A stretch of DNA of 64,000 nt from UBA1309 sp047605645 (GTDB taxonomy: Bacteria > Bacteroidota > Bacteroidia > Bacteroidales > Dysgonomonadaceae), in contig JASGFJ010000019.1 in NCBI GenBank assembly GCA_047605645.1, forward strand, positions 1 to 64,000. Reading direction: 5' to 3'. The number at the start of each line of letters is the position of its first letter. Positions within the stretch are counted from its first letter, which is position 1. Made by a program: the position numbers and the translations under genes. Of this stretch, positions 27,801 to 36,880 are shown piece after piece. Under the pieces are notes generated by a model. That model searched no databases, had not been told where the DNA came from, and was given only the letters and a program-made list of their open reading frames with translations.

Positions 27801-28013
27801 AAAATAAAACAAAACTAAGAAAATGATCTCATATTTTCGTCTTATCACTCCTCTATTTTTCAGCGATCTCGTAAATTAAAAACATTATTAAAAACAGTTT
27901 TATCTTTTTTAATTCAATAAATAAAGTAAGTTCCATTTATTGTAAATACTTTTGGCAGGTGAATACAGACATAAAACGGGAACATATTGTTCACACCCTT
28001 AACAAAGACGAAT

Positions 28014-28110
28014 TATGAAACAAAGCCTGATTTTTATAAAACGACCTAAAACAATGATTAAAAAATCAGACGAGTTTAAAATCACCCAACAGTAAAAATT
28101 AAATCGTATG
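28014..28110 (+). repeat. Leader element copy 3 (before beta-barrel gene)
   Basis: It starts TATGAAACAAAGCCTGATTT, has the stem partner AAAAAATCAGACGAG, and ends CAGTAAAAATTAAATCGTAT before the beta-barrel start codon. In this copy the micro-ORF runs for 26 codons from MKQSLIFIKRPKTMI to a TAA 13 bases before the gene. The last 18 bases before the ATG are the same as in copy 1. Confidence 0.88.
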
Positions 28111-28725
28111 AAAAAAATCGTATTAGCAGCCACACTATTGATAAGTTTATTCGAATGTAAGGTGAATGCACAAAGTTATCCCCCGGAAATAGGAATCAAA
28201 GGCGGATTAAACATTTCTAATTACACGGGAAATTATTATGGGGATAAAAGTGCAAAAGTCGGGTTTAATATCGGCTTAACCATCGATTATCAACTGGTTC
28301 CGGATCTTTATTTTATGAGTGGTTTGGAATATACCACGAAAGGAACGAATTTTAAAACACGTAACACCTATGAACAATATCGACAGAACATAGGCTATAT
28401 CCAAATACCTATTCATTTAGGTTATAAATACGAGGTTGCCCCCGACACCCGTTTTGTGATCCATGCAGGTCCCTACATGGCTGTGGCGACAAATGGTTCC
28501 GATACAGGAAATGGATACAGTTACGATCTGTTTAACGAACGCGATACTGAGAAAGAATATCAACCCAAGCGTTTTGATGCAGGATTAGGACTCGGCGCCG
28601 GACTTGAATTTGGAAAAATCGGTTTTGACCTGAGTTATGACTTCGGACTCACCAACATTTACAGTCTTGGAGGTGACAATGCCCACACCATGAATGCCAG
28701 CCTGTCGGTCAACTACAAATTTTGA
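28108..28725 (+). CDS. Outer-membrane beta-barrel protein (PorT/OmpW-like)
   Basis: A 205-residue protein with a signal peptide (residues 1-21), GIKGGLNISN immediately after, and eight alternating amphipathic strands ending in LSVNYKF with C-terminal Phe. This is the outer-membrane beta-barrel domain common in Bacteroidota; such proteins are rarely characterised. It is preceded directly by leader element copy 3. A second barrel of the same group lies at 56736-57332. Confidence 0.85.
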   Translation: MKKIVLAATLLISLFECKVNAQSYPPEIGIKGGLNISNYTGNYYGDKSAKVGFNIGLTIDYQLVPDLYFMSGLEYTTKGTNFKTRNTYEQYRQNIGYIQIPIHLGYKYEVAPDTRFVIHAGPYMAVATNGSDTGNGYSYDLFNERDTEKEYQPKRFDAGLGLGAGLEFGKIGFDLSYDFGLTNIYSLGGDNAHTMNASLSVNYKF

Positions 28726-28970
28726 CCAGATCGGACTCATTCCTTTCCATAAAAAAGAAATAAATTCAGACAGGTTCTTCAATAGAAGCTGTTAGGGTTT
28801 ATTTCTTTTTACGTTTATATTGTCTTAACGTCTCCATCATAAGCATGAATGAATTATACAATGCGCTTATCACTTGTTGTAATTAAAACGAACAGATACA
28901 AATTACAAAGAAAAATCAAAAGAACTGATTAATAAAATATCCCAAATTAGTTTTCAGTCTTCTTTTTTTA

Positions 28971-28978
28971 TATATTTG
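28971..28978 (+). promoter_or_regulatory. -7 box for the small secreted protein gene
   Basis: TATATTTG matches TAnnTTTG and ends 27 bases before the ATG at 29006. It argues against a TTG start at 28976, which would lie inside the promoter. Confidence 0.6.
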
Positions 28979-29005
28979 AAACTGAACAATTTAAATTTAC
29001 ATCCC

Positions 29006-29347
29006 ATGAAACGCTGGTTTATTCTTTCTACTTTGCTAGTAATTGTGGTCTCTGCCTCATTTTCCCAAAACAAATCTCCAAATGAAGGACAACGAAATAA
29101 ATTGCCCGGACAATATAGATGGGAAGGCTATACACTTGACTCGCTGAAATCGCTCCCCAGAGACTCATCCCAAGTTGCATCTGTCAAAAAATTTCGTTTA
29201 CCACAGCTTCAGGACAGGCAACGTCAGCCTTTTATAAGCAGGATGCCTGTTTTCAAGCCAAGTAAAGAAGATTACAAGCTAATCATCGTAAAACCAGACA
29301 GCAGCGTCACTTATTCAATCCGAAACTTTTCATCGATGGATAAATAA
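29006..29347 (+). CDS. Small secreted protein of unknown function
   Basis: From ATG 29006 the product is 113 residues with a signal peptide (MKRWFILSTLLVIVVSASFS). The mature part is basic and Arg/Ser/Pro-rich and ends with KLIIVKPDSSVTYSIRNFSS. I do not recognise a family. Its TAA stop directly abuts the convergent stop of the TPR gene, so the two transcripts overlap. Confidence 0.65.
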   Translation: MKRWFILSTLLVIVVSASFSQNKSPNEGQRNKLPGQYRWEGYTLDSLKSLPRDSSQVASVKKFRLPQLQDRQRQPFISRMPVFKPSKEDYKLIIVKPDSSVTYSIRNFSSMDK

Positions 29348-30682
29348 TCATTTAGATTTATTGTTTTTCTCCATATTGTCGATATATTTTTGAAGCAGGT
29401 CCAGTTGTTTGTAGTTACTTTCATATTCTACAGACTCTTCACCTCGACGTTCCTTTAGCTGTTCGGTATATTCTTTCAAATAAAGAGCATACTTCTTATA
29501 ATACCCCAAAGCAGTCCTGGAGTCCTTAAGAGAATATTGATACAATTCTGCCAGGTTTCGATCGACAGATGCTTTTTCTTTTGCATTGCCATAAGTCTGA
29601 GCTGTTTTAAAATCCCTGATAGCCGAATCAAAAGCTCTTAATCCTTTGTTTGCGATGGCCAAGCCCATATAGCCCTGATAAAGTATATTATCCGGCGGAA
29701 TAACAATTTCAAGCAGTTTTGAATAATATAGAAGAGCTTCATCCAAATTATACAGATTATTGCAAACGGCTCCCAGGCTGCCTAATATCTGTACATCAGA
29801 AGAATCTTTCCGGTAAGCAAACTTCAGATTCTGATAAGCCGGCTCATCTTTTTGCATTGCATAGTAACACATCCCGAGTCCGCGGGTAACCACCAGCGAG
29901 GAATCTCCTTGCTGCTTACATTTCTCGTACAGTTGAGCAGCCTTCGGATAATTATTTGACAAATAAAGAGAAGAAGCATATAAACTATTGATTTGTGCAT
30001 TGGTTGAATCTCTGGCCGTATATTCTGCACAAGATTCTAACGCAATGTCCAATCGTTTAGCACGAATAGCCATTTTAACCAGGGCAGACAATATTTTTAT
30101 ATCGGAGGGCTGCGCAATCCATGCCTGCTTATAATAGTATATTGCACTGTCTGCCTTATTCAGCTCTTCAAAACATTTGCCTAAAGGATAATATAAAGTA
30201 CTCATCTGCCGACGAGCATATATATCCCTGTATTCGGTCAAAGCCTCCACATTCCGGTCAAGCAAATAAAACATTTCAGCTTTTTTTATTCGAAAGTAAA
30301 TATTGCTGGTATCTGCTTCGGAAAGTCCGGTATAACAACCAAGAGCATCTTTCCAGTTACTTTCGGCTTTATAAGTATCAGCTAATTCGGCCAGCAAAGT
30401 TTTATCGGCCGGCAAGGTTTCCTGCAATTGAAGCAGGATTGCTCTGGCTTGAGGATAGTCGCCCAGAGCCTTGTAGCACAAAGCTTTTTCTTTTAAAACC
30501 TCAGGTTCAGGATGCTGCCGGGCGATCAGTTGCAAAGCTTGTTGGTATTTATATTCCTGAATAAGCAAACGAATATTCTTCAGATTATCGTTTTCTTTTG
30601 AAAACAAGAGACCCGTTGTCAAAAGGAAGGAGCAGACAAGCAGGAGTTTTTGCATCATTTTATATACGGGATTTTTTTTCAT
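29348..30682 (-). CDS. Secreted tetratricopeptide repeat protein
   Basis: A 444-residue protein with a signal peptide (LLLVCSFLLTTGLLFS) followed by about ten TPR units, for example ALCYKALGDYPQARAILLQL and LYYPLGKCFEELNKADSAIY. TPR arrays bind proteins; the periplasmic location suggests a scaffold role. No partner is evident. The gene is convergent with the small secreted protein, with no gap between stops. Confidence 0.85.
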   Translation of the reverse strand: MKKNPVYKMMQKLLLVCSFLLTTGLLFSKENDNLKNIRLLIQEYKYQQALQLIARQHPEPEVLKEKALCYKALGDYPQARAILLQLQETLPADKTLLAELADTYKAESNWKDALGCYTGLSEADTSNIYFRIKKAEMFYLLDRNVEALTEYRDIYARRQMSTLYYPLGKCFEELNKADSAIYYYKQAWIAQPSDIKILSALVKMAIRAKRLDIALESCAEYTARDSTNAQINSLYASSLYLSNNYPKAAQLYEKCKQQGDSSLVVTRGLGMCYYAMQKDEPAYQNLKFAYRKDSSDVQILGSLGAVCNNLYNLDEALLYYSKLLEIVIPPDNILYQGYMGLAIANKGLRAFDSAIRDFKTAQTYGNAKEKASVDRNLAELYQYSLKDSRTALGYYKKYALYLKEYTEQLKERRGEESVEYESNYKQLDLLQKYIDNMEKNNKSK

Positions 30683-30716
30683 AAGGAAATACGATTGTAA
30701 AGGTTATAAATGTACA

Positions 30717-30814
30717 AGTAAATGCCTTAATTCGTTCCAAGTATATATCTGTAATATTATGATAACAAGCAATATGCCGGATTATATACATGAAACTAAT
30801 TTTACAGGACTACT
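30717..30814 (+). repeat. Dispersed ~100-bp intergenic repeat, copy 6
   Basis: It starts AAGTAAATGCCTTAATTCGT, has TATATACATGAAACTAATTT, and ends TACAGGACTACT. Its reverse complement aligns with copy 1. Unlike copies 1-4, its AGGACTACT end points away from the nearest gene start, toward the orphan leader element at 30918-31012. Confidence 0.75.
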
Positions 30815-30917
30815 GAATGATTAGTAGCAACAATCACAAACGTAGCATTACAATATACATATATTATTTTGAATACGAATCTTATAATAACATGAACGAA
30901 AAAAGAGATTAACTTTT

Positions 30918-31012
30918 CATACTATTTATGTCGTCCTGCTGATGAAATGAAACCCGCCTGATTTTTAAATCATTGTTTTAGGTCGTTTTATAAAAATCAG
31001 GCTTCGTTTCAG
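30918..31012 (-). repeat. Leader element copy 4 (orphan)
   Basis: On the minus strand it shows TGAAACGAAGCCTGATTTTT and the stem partner TTAAAAATCAGGCGGGTTTC, and ends ATAAATAGTATG. The ATG is followed by AAA AGT TAA, so it leads only to a three-codon frame. The stem arms are the best conserved of all copies. This is a leader without a gene. Confidence 0.85.
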
Positions 31013-31031
31013 ATTGGTATATAACTAAAAG

Positions 31032-31137
31032 GGTGTATCAAGAGAAGGATTAGTTCACTGGTATTCGGATGCTTAAAGCCATTTCCGGATACACCATAAA
31101 AAAGGAGCATTTCGAGTAGAAGTGCATCCTTTTTTAT
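31032..31137. terminator. Nested hairpins, bidirectional terminator or small RNA
   Basis: AAAAAAGGA-GCATTTC pairs with GAAGTGC-A-TCCTTTTTT (31098-31135), a 16-bp stem with one bulged A and U-runs on both strands. Just before it, GGTGTATC (31032) pairs with GATACACC (31089-31096). It can end the M56/TonB transcript, 155 bp after that stop. A plus-strand small RNA is also possible but no promoter is visible. Confidence 0.65.
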
Positions 31138-31290
31138 CATTTTTTTCAATCCAAACCAAATTGGCAACATCTAATAAAACATTGTTTTATCTTTATAATA
31201 TATTGATTTCAGGTTAAATATATTCGAGACAACACAAACAATTTTTTATTAAAAGATTGAATTCTTTTAAATGAATTGCCGATAGAGTGA

Positions 31291-32823
31291 TTACTTCTTT
31301 AATGTAATAAGAACAACCCCTTCCTTGCCGTTGGCTCTATCTCCATATTTTGCAATAGATGCTTGATCTTTTAGGACTGAAACAGATTCTATAGTTTCAG
31401 GTTTTAGGCCTTTAACATCCGTATCTGTCATTTCTTTACCATCAACGAGAACCAATACTTTCGAAAAATCAGGCGTATTTGCCGAAGATTTTTTTTCATT
31501 ATTGTCCAATTTGAATACAATAGGTAAAGTGAAGTAAACAGATACAGCCTCTCCCTCATTATTACGTCCCGGTTTCCAGTCAGGCATGCTTTGAACAACG
31601 CGAACAGCCTCGTCATCTAAAGCTTTATTAAACCCTTTGATTACTTCTACTTGAGAAATTTTCCCTGTCTTATGAACAACAAATTTCAACACAACACGCC
31701 CTTGAATACCTTTCTTAGCTTCTTCTGCCGGATATCTCAGATTTTTACTCAAATAATCAAATAGAGCATTATTTCCTCCGGGAAATTGAGGCATCTCCTT
31801 CGCTACTGTCACCGGAGAATCCGGATCCGTTATCGTTATCGTTATTTGTTTTCCGGCTTTATCTTGAGCCGTATCCGTTTCATCCGGAATAGTTGTCACG
31901 GAATTGGGCATTGTGCTATTTTCGGCGGGACTTACCGCTGCCAGTTTCAGAGAAGAAGCCTGAGCTGCATTGCCGACAAGAAGCAATGCCATTGCCGGTA
32001 CTGCCAATAAATATTTGACAGTTGCCAATGCTGATGTTTGTTTTTTGTTCATCATAGTAATTCGTTTTTTAAGTTGTGAAATATTGAAATAATTGTTTAA
32101 AGGAATTCTGTTGGTCACAGTTAATGTTTCAAGGAGTAAATACTGGTATCGCTTCATCTCAATTCCATTTGACAAGACTCCACTGTCTGCCAGATACTCA
32201 TGATTTACGCGAATCTCCCGGCGGATGAGCCACACCAAAGGGTTCCACCAAAACACAATGCATGCAATTTCTGAAAGGATCACGTCTATAGAATGCCATT
32301 GCGAAACATGAACCTGCTCATGCCGAATAATTTCGCTACAAGCTGTTCTTTCCCAATCATCATTTCCTACAAATATCCATCGAAAAAAAGAAAATGGAGA
32401 AGATATTTCAGGAAGCAGAATATATACCCCATGCGCTTCAATCCGGGATATATTACTGTATTTCAAACGAAACACTTCGGAAATCTGAATCAGAAGACGG
32501 AGCAATAAGACAAATGAGACAATAATACTAAAAATCAATACCCAGCCCTTCCAGTCTATTGATATTGTTTCTGCGACCATAGTATGGGAAGAAGGAGATA
32601 TAACTATTTCTGAAATCCAATAGGCCGGTATTTGCATTTTCTCATTCGATGAAAATGGCAGATTGATAGCTGGAAATATAGCTGAAAAGAAAATACAGAA
32701 AAGAAGATAGATTCTTTTTGTCTTAAAAAAAGTATCCTTGCGAAGAAAAAACCAATAAATACCAAATAGCAAAGCAGAAGCAATAGCTGTTTTCAAAAAG
32801 TAAGTCAATATTGCGTTTTCCAT
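31291..32823 (-). CDS. M56 (BlaR1-like) metallopeptidase with TonB and plug-like C-terminus
   Basis: A 510-residue protein. Four membrane helices flank a gluzincin M56 domain with HEQVHVSQWHS (zinc HExxH near residue 169) and later NHEYLADSGVL. After a membrane helix near residue 275, the periplasmic part holds a TonB C-terminal domain (about 340-435, GRVVLKFVVHKTGKISQVEV) and a last segment KVLVLVDGKEMTD with SVLKDQASIAKYGDR, which resembles a TonB-receptor plug loop. It is 12 bp downstream of a BlaI-type repressor, the usual sensor-protease/repressor pairing. Confidence 0.9.
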   Translation of the reverse strand: MENAILTYFLKTAIASALLFGIYWFFLRKDTFFKTKRIYLLFCIFFSAIFPAINLPFSSNEKMQIPAYWISEIVISPSSHTMVAETISIDWKGWVLIFSIIVSFVLLLRLLIQISEVFRLKYSNISRIEAHGVYILLPEISSPFSFFRWIFVGNDDWERTACSEIIRHEQVHVSQWHSIDVILSEIACIVFWWNPLVWLIRREIRVNHEYLADSGVLSNGIEMKRYQYLLLETLTVTNRIPLNNYFNISQLKKRITMMNKKQTSALATVKYLLAVPAMALLLVGNAAQASSLKLAAVSPAENSTMPNSVTTIPDETDTAQDKAGKQITITITDPDSPVTVAKEMPQFPGGNNALFDYLSKNLRYPAEEAKKGIQGRVVLKFVVHKTGKISQVEVIKGFNKALDDEAVRVVQSMPDWKPGRNNEGEAVSVYFTLPIVFKLDNNEKKSSANTPDFSKVLVLVDGKEMTDTDVKGLKPETIESVSVLKDQASIAKYGDRANGKEGVVLITLKK

Positions 32824-32835
32824 AAGATATTAATT

Positions 32836-33204
32836 TTAGTTTTTTTTCTTACCGGTTTCTATCATATCGATAATATCTTTCAAATCATCCGAAGATAATT
32901 TCTCTTCCTTTACAAAAAACGATACCAGTTCTTTGTATGAATCTTCAAAATAGCTCTTCACGACCGACGACATAAACGTTCGCTTGTAGTCTTTCTCAGA
33001 TATTTTGGGCGAAAAGACATTTACGTTTCCAAATTTTTTGGTATTCAAATATCCCTTTTGTTCTAAATTACGAAACACCGAAGCAACAGTCGTATAAGGA
33101 GGTCTCGGTTCTTCAAATTCATTCCAGACATCCTTCACCGCACACATCTTCAACTGCCAGACATAGCGCATTATCAATTCTTCCTGACCTGTCAATCTTT
33201 CCAT
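32836..33204 (-). CDS. BlaI/MecI-type winged-helix repressor
   Basis: A 122-residue protein with the BlaI fold: MERLTGQEELIMRYVWQLK, then PPYTTVASVFRNLEQKGYL (recognition helix) and a C-terminal dimerisation helix. It represses genes until the partner M56 protease triggers its loss. It is the first gene of the two-gene operon and divergent from the lacI-family gene. No clear BlaI operator could be assigned upstream. Confidence 0.92.
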   Translation of the reverse strand: MERLTGQEELIMRYVWQLKMCAVKDVWNEFEEPRPPYTTVASVFRNLEQKGYLNTKKFGNVNVFSPKISEKDYKRTFMSSVVKSYFEDSYKELVSFFVKEEKLSSDDLKDIIDMIETGKKKN

Positions 33205-33405
33205 ATAGTCTTGATTTTATTACTACTATTTTTTCGTAAAAGTATTTTATAAAAATAAAACAAGCAAATATTCAGAAATATTTCTACACCAGACACCCAT
33301 AATTTAACATCTTATCACTCTTCTATCTAAAATTGATCCCAATTAATTTCCATCTTTGGAAAAGCCCGCGATGTTAAATTATCATAAATTAAGTCCAAAT
33401 ATCAT

Positions 33406-33423
33406 TGTTTAATCGTTTAATTA
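33406..33423. promoter_or_regulatory. Candidate LacI-family operator O1
   Basis: TGTTTAATCGTTTAATTA has a central CG and TTTAA arms, matching the better palindrome at 34486-34503. It lies immediately upstream of the -7 box of the lacI-family gene, so it would give autoregulation. Confidence 0.6.
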
Positions 33424-33424
33424 C

Positions 33425-33432
33425 TATATTTG
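33425..33432 (+). promoter_or_regulatory. -7 box of the lacI-family gene
   Basis: TATATTTG matches TAnnTTTG, about 43 bp upstream of the ATG at 33476. The region at the -33 position, ATTGTTTAA, overlaps operator O1. Confidence 0.6.
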
Positions 33433-33475
33433 CGATAACAAAATCAAATAAATCGAATTTTAATTCATTGCTGAC

Positions 33476-34471
33476 ATGAAAAAAAGAGTATCCATCAAAG
33501 ACGTTGCTTCTCGTGCGGGAGTTTCGACTGCGCTGGTCTCTTATGTCCTTAACAATAAAAAAGAAGGACGTATCAGCAAAGAGGCTTCAGAAAAAATTAA
33601 ACAAGCAGCGATGGAACTCAACTATGTTCCCAATCAGATTGCCAGAAGCCTTAAAGTTCAAAAGACAAATACAATTGGATTAATTGTAGCTGATATAGCC
33701 AACCCCTACTCTTCGCTGATTGCCCGCTTCATCGAAAACGAAGCTCAAAAAAACGGGTATTCAGTAATTTTCGGTAGTTCAGACGAAAGTGTTGGTAAAA
33801 CACAAGATTTAATCATGTTGTTTTTCAACCGTCAGGTCGATGGACTGATCGTGGCTCTCCCTGAAAAGGCCGAAGTACAATTGAAATATCTCAAAGGCAC
33901 AGGAATCCCTTTTGTATTAATCGATCGCTATTATCCGGACTTCCAGACAAATACGGTTTGTATCGACAATTATTCTGCTGCAAAGACAGCTGTTGAGCAC
34001 TTGATTGCTCAAGGAAGAAGACGTATCGGGGTAATCAATTATGAGACCAACCTACACCATCTTCTCGAAAGGGAACGTGGAGCTCTGGATACGGTTGTTG
34101 ACAATGAGCTTCTCCAGCGTGTACGCTTAGACTACATCCAGGAAGATGTGGAAACCGGCATCCAAAAACTCCTAGAGCTACCCGAGCCAATCGATTCTCT
34201 GTTTTTCACAACCAACTTATTAACTATTTCAGGATTAAAGTATTTCATCAAGAAAAACATTAAAATACCGAACAAACTTTCTATTGTCGGATTTGATGAA
34301 ACAGATGCTTTCGATATTTTTTCATCCCCTGTCTCGTACGTAAAGCAGCCGATGGAAGACTTAGCAAACCAAGCAGTAAACCTTCTGCTCAAGGTGATGG
34401 AGAATCCGGAAGAAACAGAGACAATCACACTTCAAACAGAATTGGTAATCAGAGAATCTTCGATGAACTAA
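33476..34471 (+). CDS. LacI-family repressor of the ketose cluster
   Basis: A 331-residue regulator with the LacI helix-turn-helix (SIKDVASRAGVSTALVSYVL), hinge helix (PNQIARSLK) and periplasmic-binding-like effector domain. It heads a cluster containing a fructokinase, a permease, a porin and a ketose 3-epimerase, so its effector is probably a ketose or its phosphate. Two CG-centred palindromes, before this gene and before the fructokinase gene, are its probable operators. Confidence 0.93.
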   Translation: MKKRVSIKDVASRAGVSTALVSYVLNNKKEGRISKEASEKIKQAAMELNYVPNQIARSLKVQKTNTIGLIVADIANPYSSLIARFIENEAQKNGYSVIFGSSDESVGKTQDLIMLFFNRQVDGLIVALPEKAEVQLKYLKGTGIPFVLIDRYYPDFQTNTVCIDNYSAAKTAVEHLIAQGRRRIGVINYETNLHHLLERERGALDTVVDNELLQRVRLDYIQEDVETGIQKLLELPEPIDSLFFTTNLLTISGLKYFIKKNIKIPNKLSIVGFDETDAFDIFSSPVSYVKQPMEDLANQAVNLLLKVMENPEETETITLQTELVIRESSMN

Positions 34472-34485
34472 TTTTTTTATAGCTC

Positions 34486-34503
34486 TGTTTAAACGATTAA
34501 ACA
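34486..34503. promoter_or_regulatory. Candidate LacI-family operator O2
   Basis: TGTTTAAACGATTAAACA is an almost perfect palindrome around a central CG, 15 bp after the lacI stop and 55 bp before the fructokinase ATG. It shares TGTTTAA-CG-TTAA with O1. Confidence 0.75.
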
Positions 34504-34557
34504 TCATTAAATAATAGATAGCAAATAATCTAATCTACAATAATAACCTAACAACTT

Positions 34558-35484
34558 ATGAATAATCAAAATCTTAAATCGGTAGTTTGTTTTGGAGAAG
34601 TTCTATGGGATATATTCCCTGATAAAACAAAACCGGGTGGAGCCCCGATGAATGTGGCTTACCACTTAAAAAAACAAGGAATCAACAGCCACATGATCAG
34701 TAGAGTCGGTAACGACAAATGGGGTGCTGACATCGAACAATTGCTGGCAGGATGGAAAATCCCGGCAAAATACTGCTCAGCGGATACTCTTCATGAGACA
34801 GGTCTCGTTCATGCCAAAGCTGTAACTCCGACAGAAATGGCTTATACCATTGAGTTTCCTGCTGCCTGGGATTTCATTGAATGGAATGAAGAAATGGAAA
34901 AACTGACGGCATCGGCCGATGCATTTGTATTCGGAAGCTTAGTGACCCGTCATCAGGTCTCAAAAGAAACTCTACTGAGACTGCTCAATGTAGCCCAATA
35001 TAAAATATTCGATATCAATCTGCGCCCACCATTCTTCGAGAGGGAATTCTTAGAAGTACTAATGCAAAAATGCGATCTCCTGAAAATGAACGAAAATGAA
35101 GTTGCCCTGCTCTCAGGATGGTATCTGGATAATGAAACAGAAGAAGAAAAATGTGTACGTTATCTTCAAAAACGATTCGACATTCCTGAAGTTATCGTCA
35201 CAAAAGGAGCAGACGGAGCTACTTTCTATTCAGAAAACGATTCCTGTTCTTTTCCATCGTACAAAATACAGGTAAAAGACACTGTCGGAAGCGGTGATTC
35301 ATTTTTAGCTGCCTTTCTTTCCAGGAAATTAACCGGCAGTACTCCGTTCGAAGCATTGAAATTCGCATCTGCAGTAGGAGCTTTTATTGCATCAAATGAA
35401 GGTGCATGCCCATCCTATACAACTCATGATTTGAATGCTTTCATAGCAGAAAAAGAATCAACAAAAAAGCCAATCATCTATTAA
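34558..35484 (+). CDS. PfkB-family fructokinase
   Basis: A 308-residue sugar kinase. Motifs: GGAPMNVAYHL with the substrate-binding N-terminus, and DTVGSGDSFLAAFL, the PfkB signature 2 with catalytic Asp. ATP-dependent phosphorylation of fructose to fructose 6-phosphate is the best guess from overall similarity to Bacteroidota fructokinases. It would process the product of the ketose 3-epimerase encoded three genes later. Confidence 0.9.
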   Translation: MNNQNLKSVVCFGEVLWDIFPDKTKPGGAPMNVAYHLKKQGINSHMISRVGNDKWGADIEQLLAGWKIPAKYCSADTLHETGLVHAKAVTPTEMAYTIEFPAAWDFIEWNEEMEKLTASADAFVFGSLVTRHQVSKETLLRLLNVAQYKIFDINLRPPFFEREFLEVLMQKCDLLKMNENEVALLSGWYLDNETEEEKCVRYLQKRFDIPEVIVTKGADGATFYSENDSCSFPSYKIQVKDTVGSGDSFLAAFLSRKLTGSTPFEALKFASAVGAFIASNEGACPSYTTHDLNAFIAEKESTKKPIIY

Positions 35485-35519
35485 ACAAATCATATTTTCT
35501 TATTAATCAAAACTTCAAC

Positions 35520-36854
35520 ATGAAAACGAATATTTCAAAAGCAGAAAATACCTCTGCAGCTGCACTAGGGCAGCAAACAAACAAAGCCAATGCGTATATT
35601 TTCCCACTCGTACTGATTGTCTGTCTCTTCTTTATGTGGGGAATGGCGGGAAATCTGAATGACATCCTTATCAAACAGTTTAAGAAAACATTTGAACTTT
35701 CAGATTTTCAATCCGGACTTGTTCAGTCTGCATTTTATATGGGATATTTTTTATTTGCAATTCCGGCTTCCTTAATATTAAAGAAATTCAGTTATAAAAC
35801 CGGGATCATTATCGGACTGCTGCTCTATGCAACGGGTGCATTTCTATTCTTTCCGGCAGCCAACATGAGTTCCTACGGATTTTTCCTGTTTGCTTTATTT
35901 GTTATAGCATCCGGACTTGCATTTCTGGAAACAGCTGCAAATCCGTATGTTTCTGTACTTGGTTCGCCTGAGACTGCAACTTTTCGACTGAATCTGGCTC
36001 AATCCTTCAATCCAATTGGATGTATAACCGGAATTCTGGTTGGTCAGAATTTCATTTTTTCAGGTATTGAATATACGAAAAATGAATTAGCCAACATGTC
36101 TCCGGATGCACTTCACGCTTACTATAAGTCGGAAGCATTGGCTGTGCAGACTCCCTATCTAGTAATCGGATGCGTCATTCTTTTATTTGCGTTAGCAATT
36201 GCAGCAACAAAATTTCCAACTGTAGCGGAAGAACAAAATGAAGACTCTGCTAAAAGTTCATCCATCGGCAACTCGTTGAGATACATCTTTGGGAAACGTC
36301 ACTTCAGACAATCAGTATTCGCTCAGTTCTTCTATGTGGGTGCTCAGGTTTGTATCTGGAGTTATTTGATTCGATATATTCAAGGTACTATCCCCGGAAC
36401 ATCCGAAATTAAAGCGGCCAACTTTCTGACAATCTCATTGATTATTTTCACAGTCGGCAGATTTGCAGGAACAGCGCTTCTGAAACGAATCAAAGGCAAT
36501 CAGCTATTGGGTACTTATGCAATTATTAATATTGCACTTTTAGCAATCGGAATCCTGCTTCCCGGTAAAATCGGACTTTGGGCATTAGTAGGAACCAGCT
36601 TTTTCATGTCTATCATGTATCCTACCATCTTTTCCCTTGGTATCAGAGGATTGGGCGAACACACCAAACTGGCATCTTCTGTATTGGTGATGATGCTGAT
36701 TGGTGGCGCAACTCTTCCAATGGCAATGGGCGGAACTTCAGATTTTCTTGGAATCTCAAACTCTCTTATTATTCCTGCTTTGTGCTTTGTGTATGTCGCA
36801 TATTATGCCTTCAAAAGCTATAAAGAGAAATATGAAACTTCCGTTGTTGCATAA
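35520..36854 (+). CDS. FucP/GluP-type sugar:H+ symporter
   Basis: A 444-residue MFS protein with 12 predicted helices. FFMWGMAGNLNDILIKQFKK in helix 1 and AFLETAANPYVSVLGSPE in helix 4 are typical of the fucose/glucose-galactose permease group. It would move the ketose across the inner membrane. It lies 35 bp after the fructokinase and 26 bp before the porin gene, within one operon. Confidence 0.92.
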   Translation: MKTNISKAENTSAAALGQQTNKANAYIFPLVLIVCLFFMWGMAGNLNDILIKQFKKTFELSDFQSGLVQSAFYMGYFLFAIPASLILKKFSYKTGIIIGLLLYATGAFLFFPAANMSSYGFFLFALFVIASGLAFLETAANPYVSVLGSPETATFRLNLAQSFNPIGCITGILVGQNFIFSGIEYTKNELANMSPDALHAYYKSEALAVQTPYLVIGCVILLFALAIAATKFPTVAEEQNEDSAKSSSIGNSLRYIFGKRHFRQSVFAQFFYVGAQVCIWSYLIRYIQGTIPGTSEIKAANFLTISLIIFTVGRFAGTALLKRIKGNQLLGTYAIINIALLAIGILLPGKIGLWALVGTSFFMSIMYPTIFSLGIRGLGEHTKLASSVLVMMLIGGATLPMAMGGTSDFLGISNSLIIPALCFVYVAYYAFKSYKEKYETSVVA

Positions 36855-36880
36855 TCACATCAATTGACCAGACAGTGTAT

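Noticed and set aside
28976..29005. TTG start for the small secreted protein
   Set aside because: The TTG is part of the TATATTTG promoter box, and the signal peptide starts naturally at ATG 29006.
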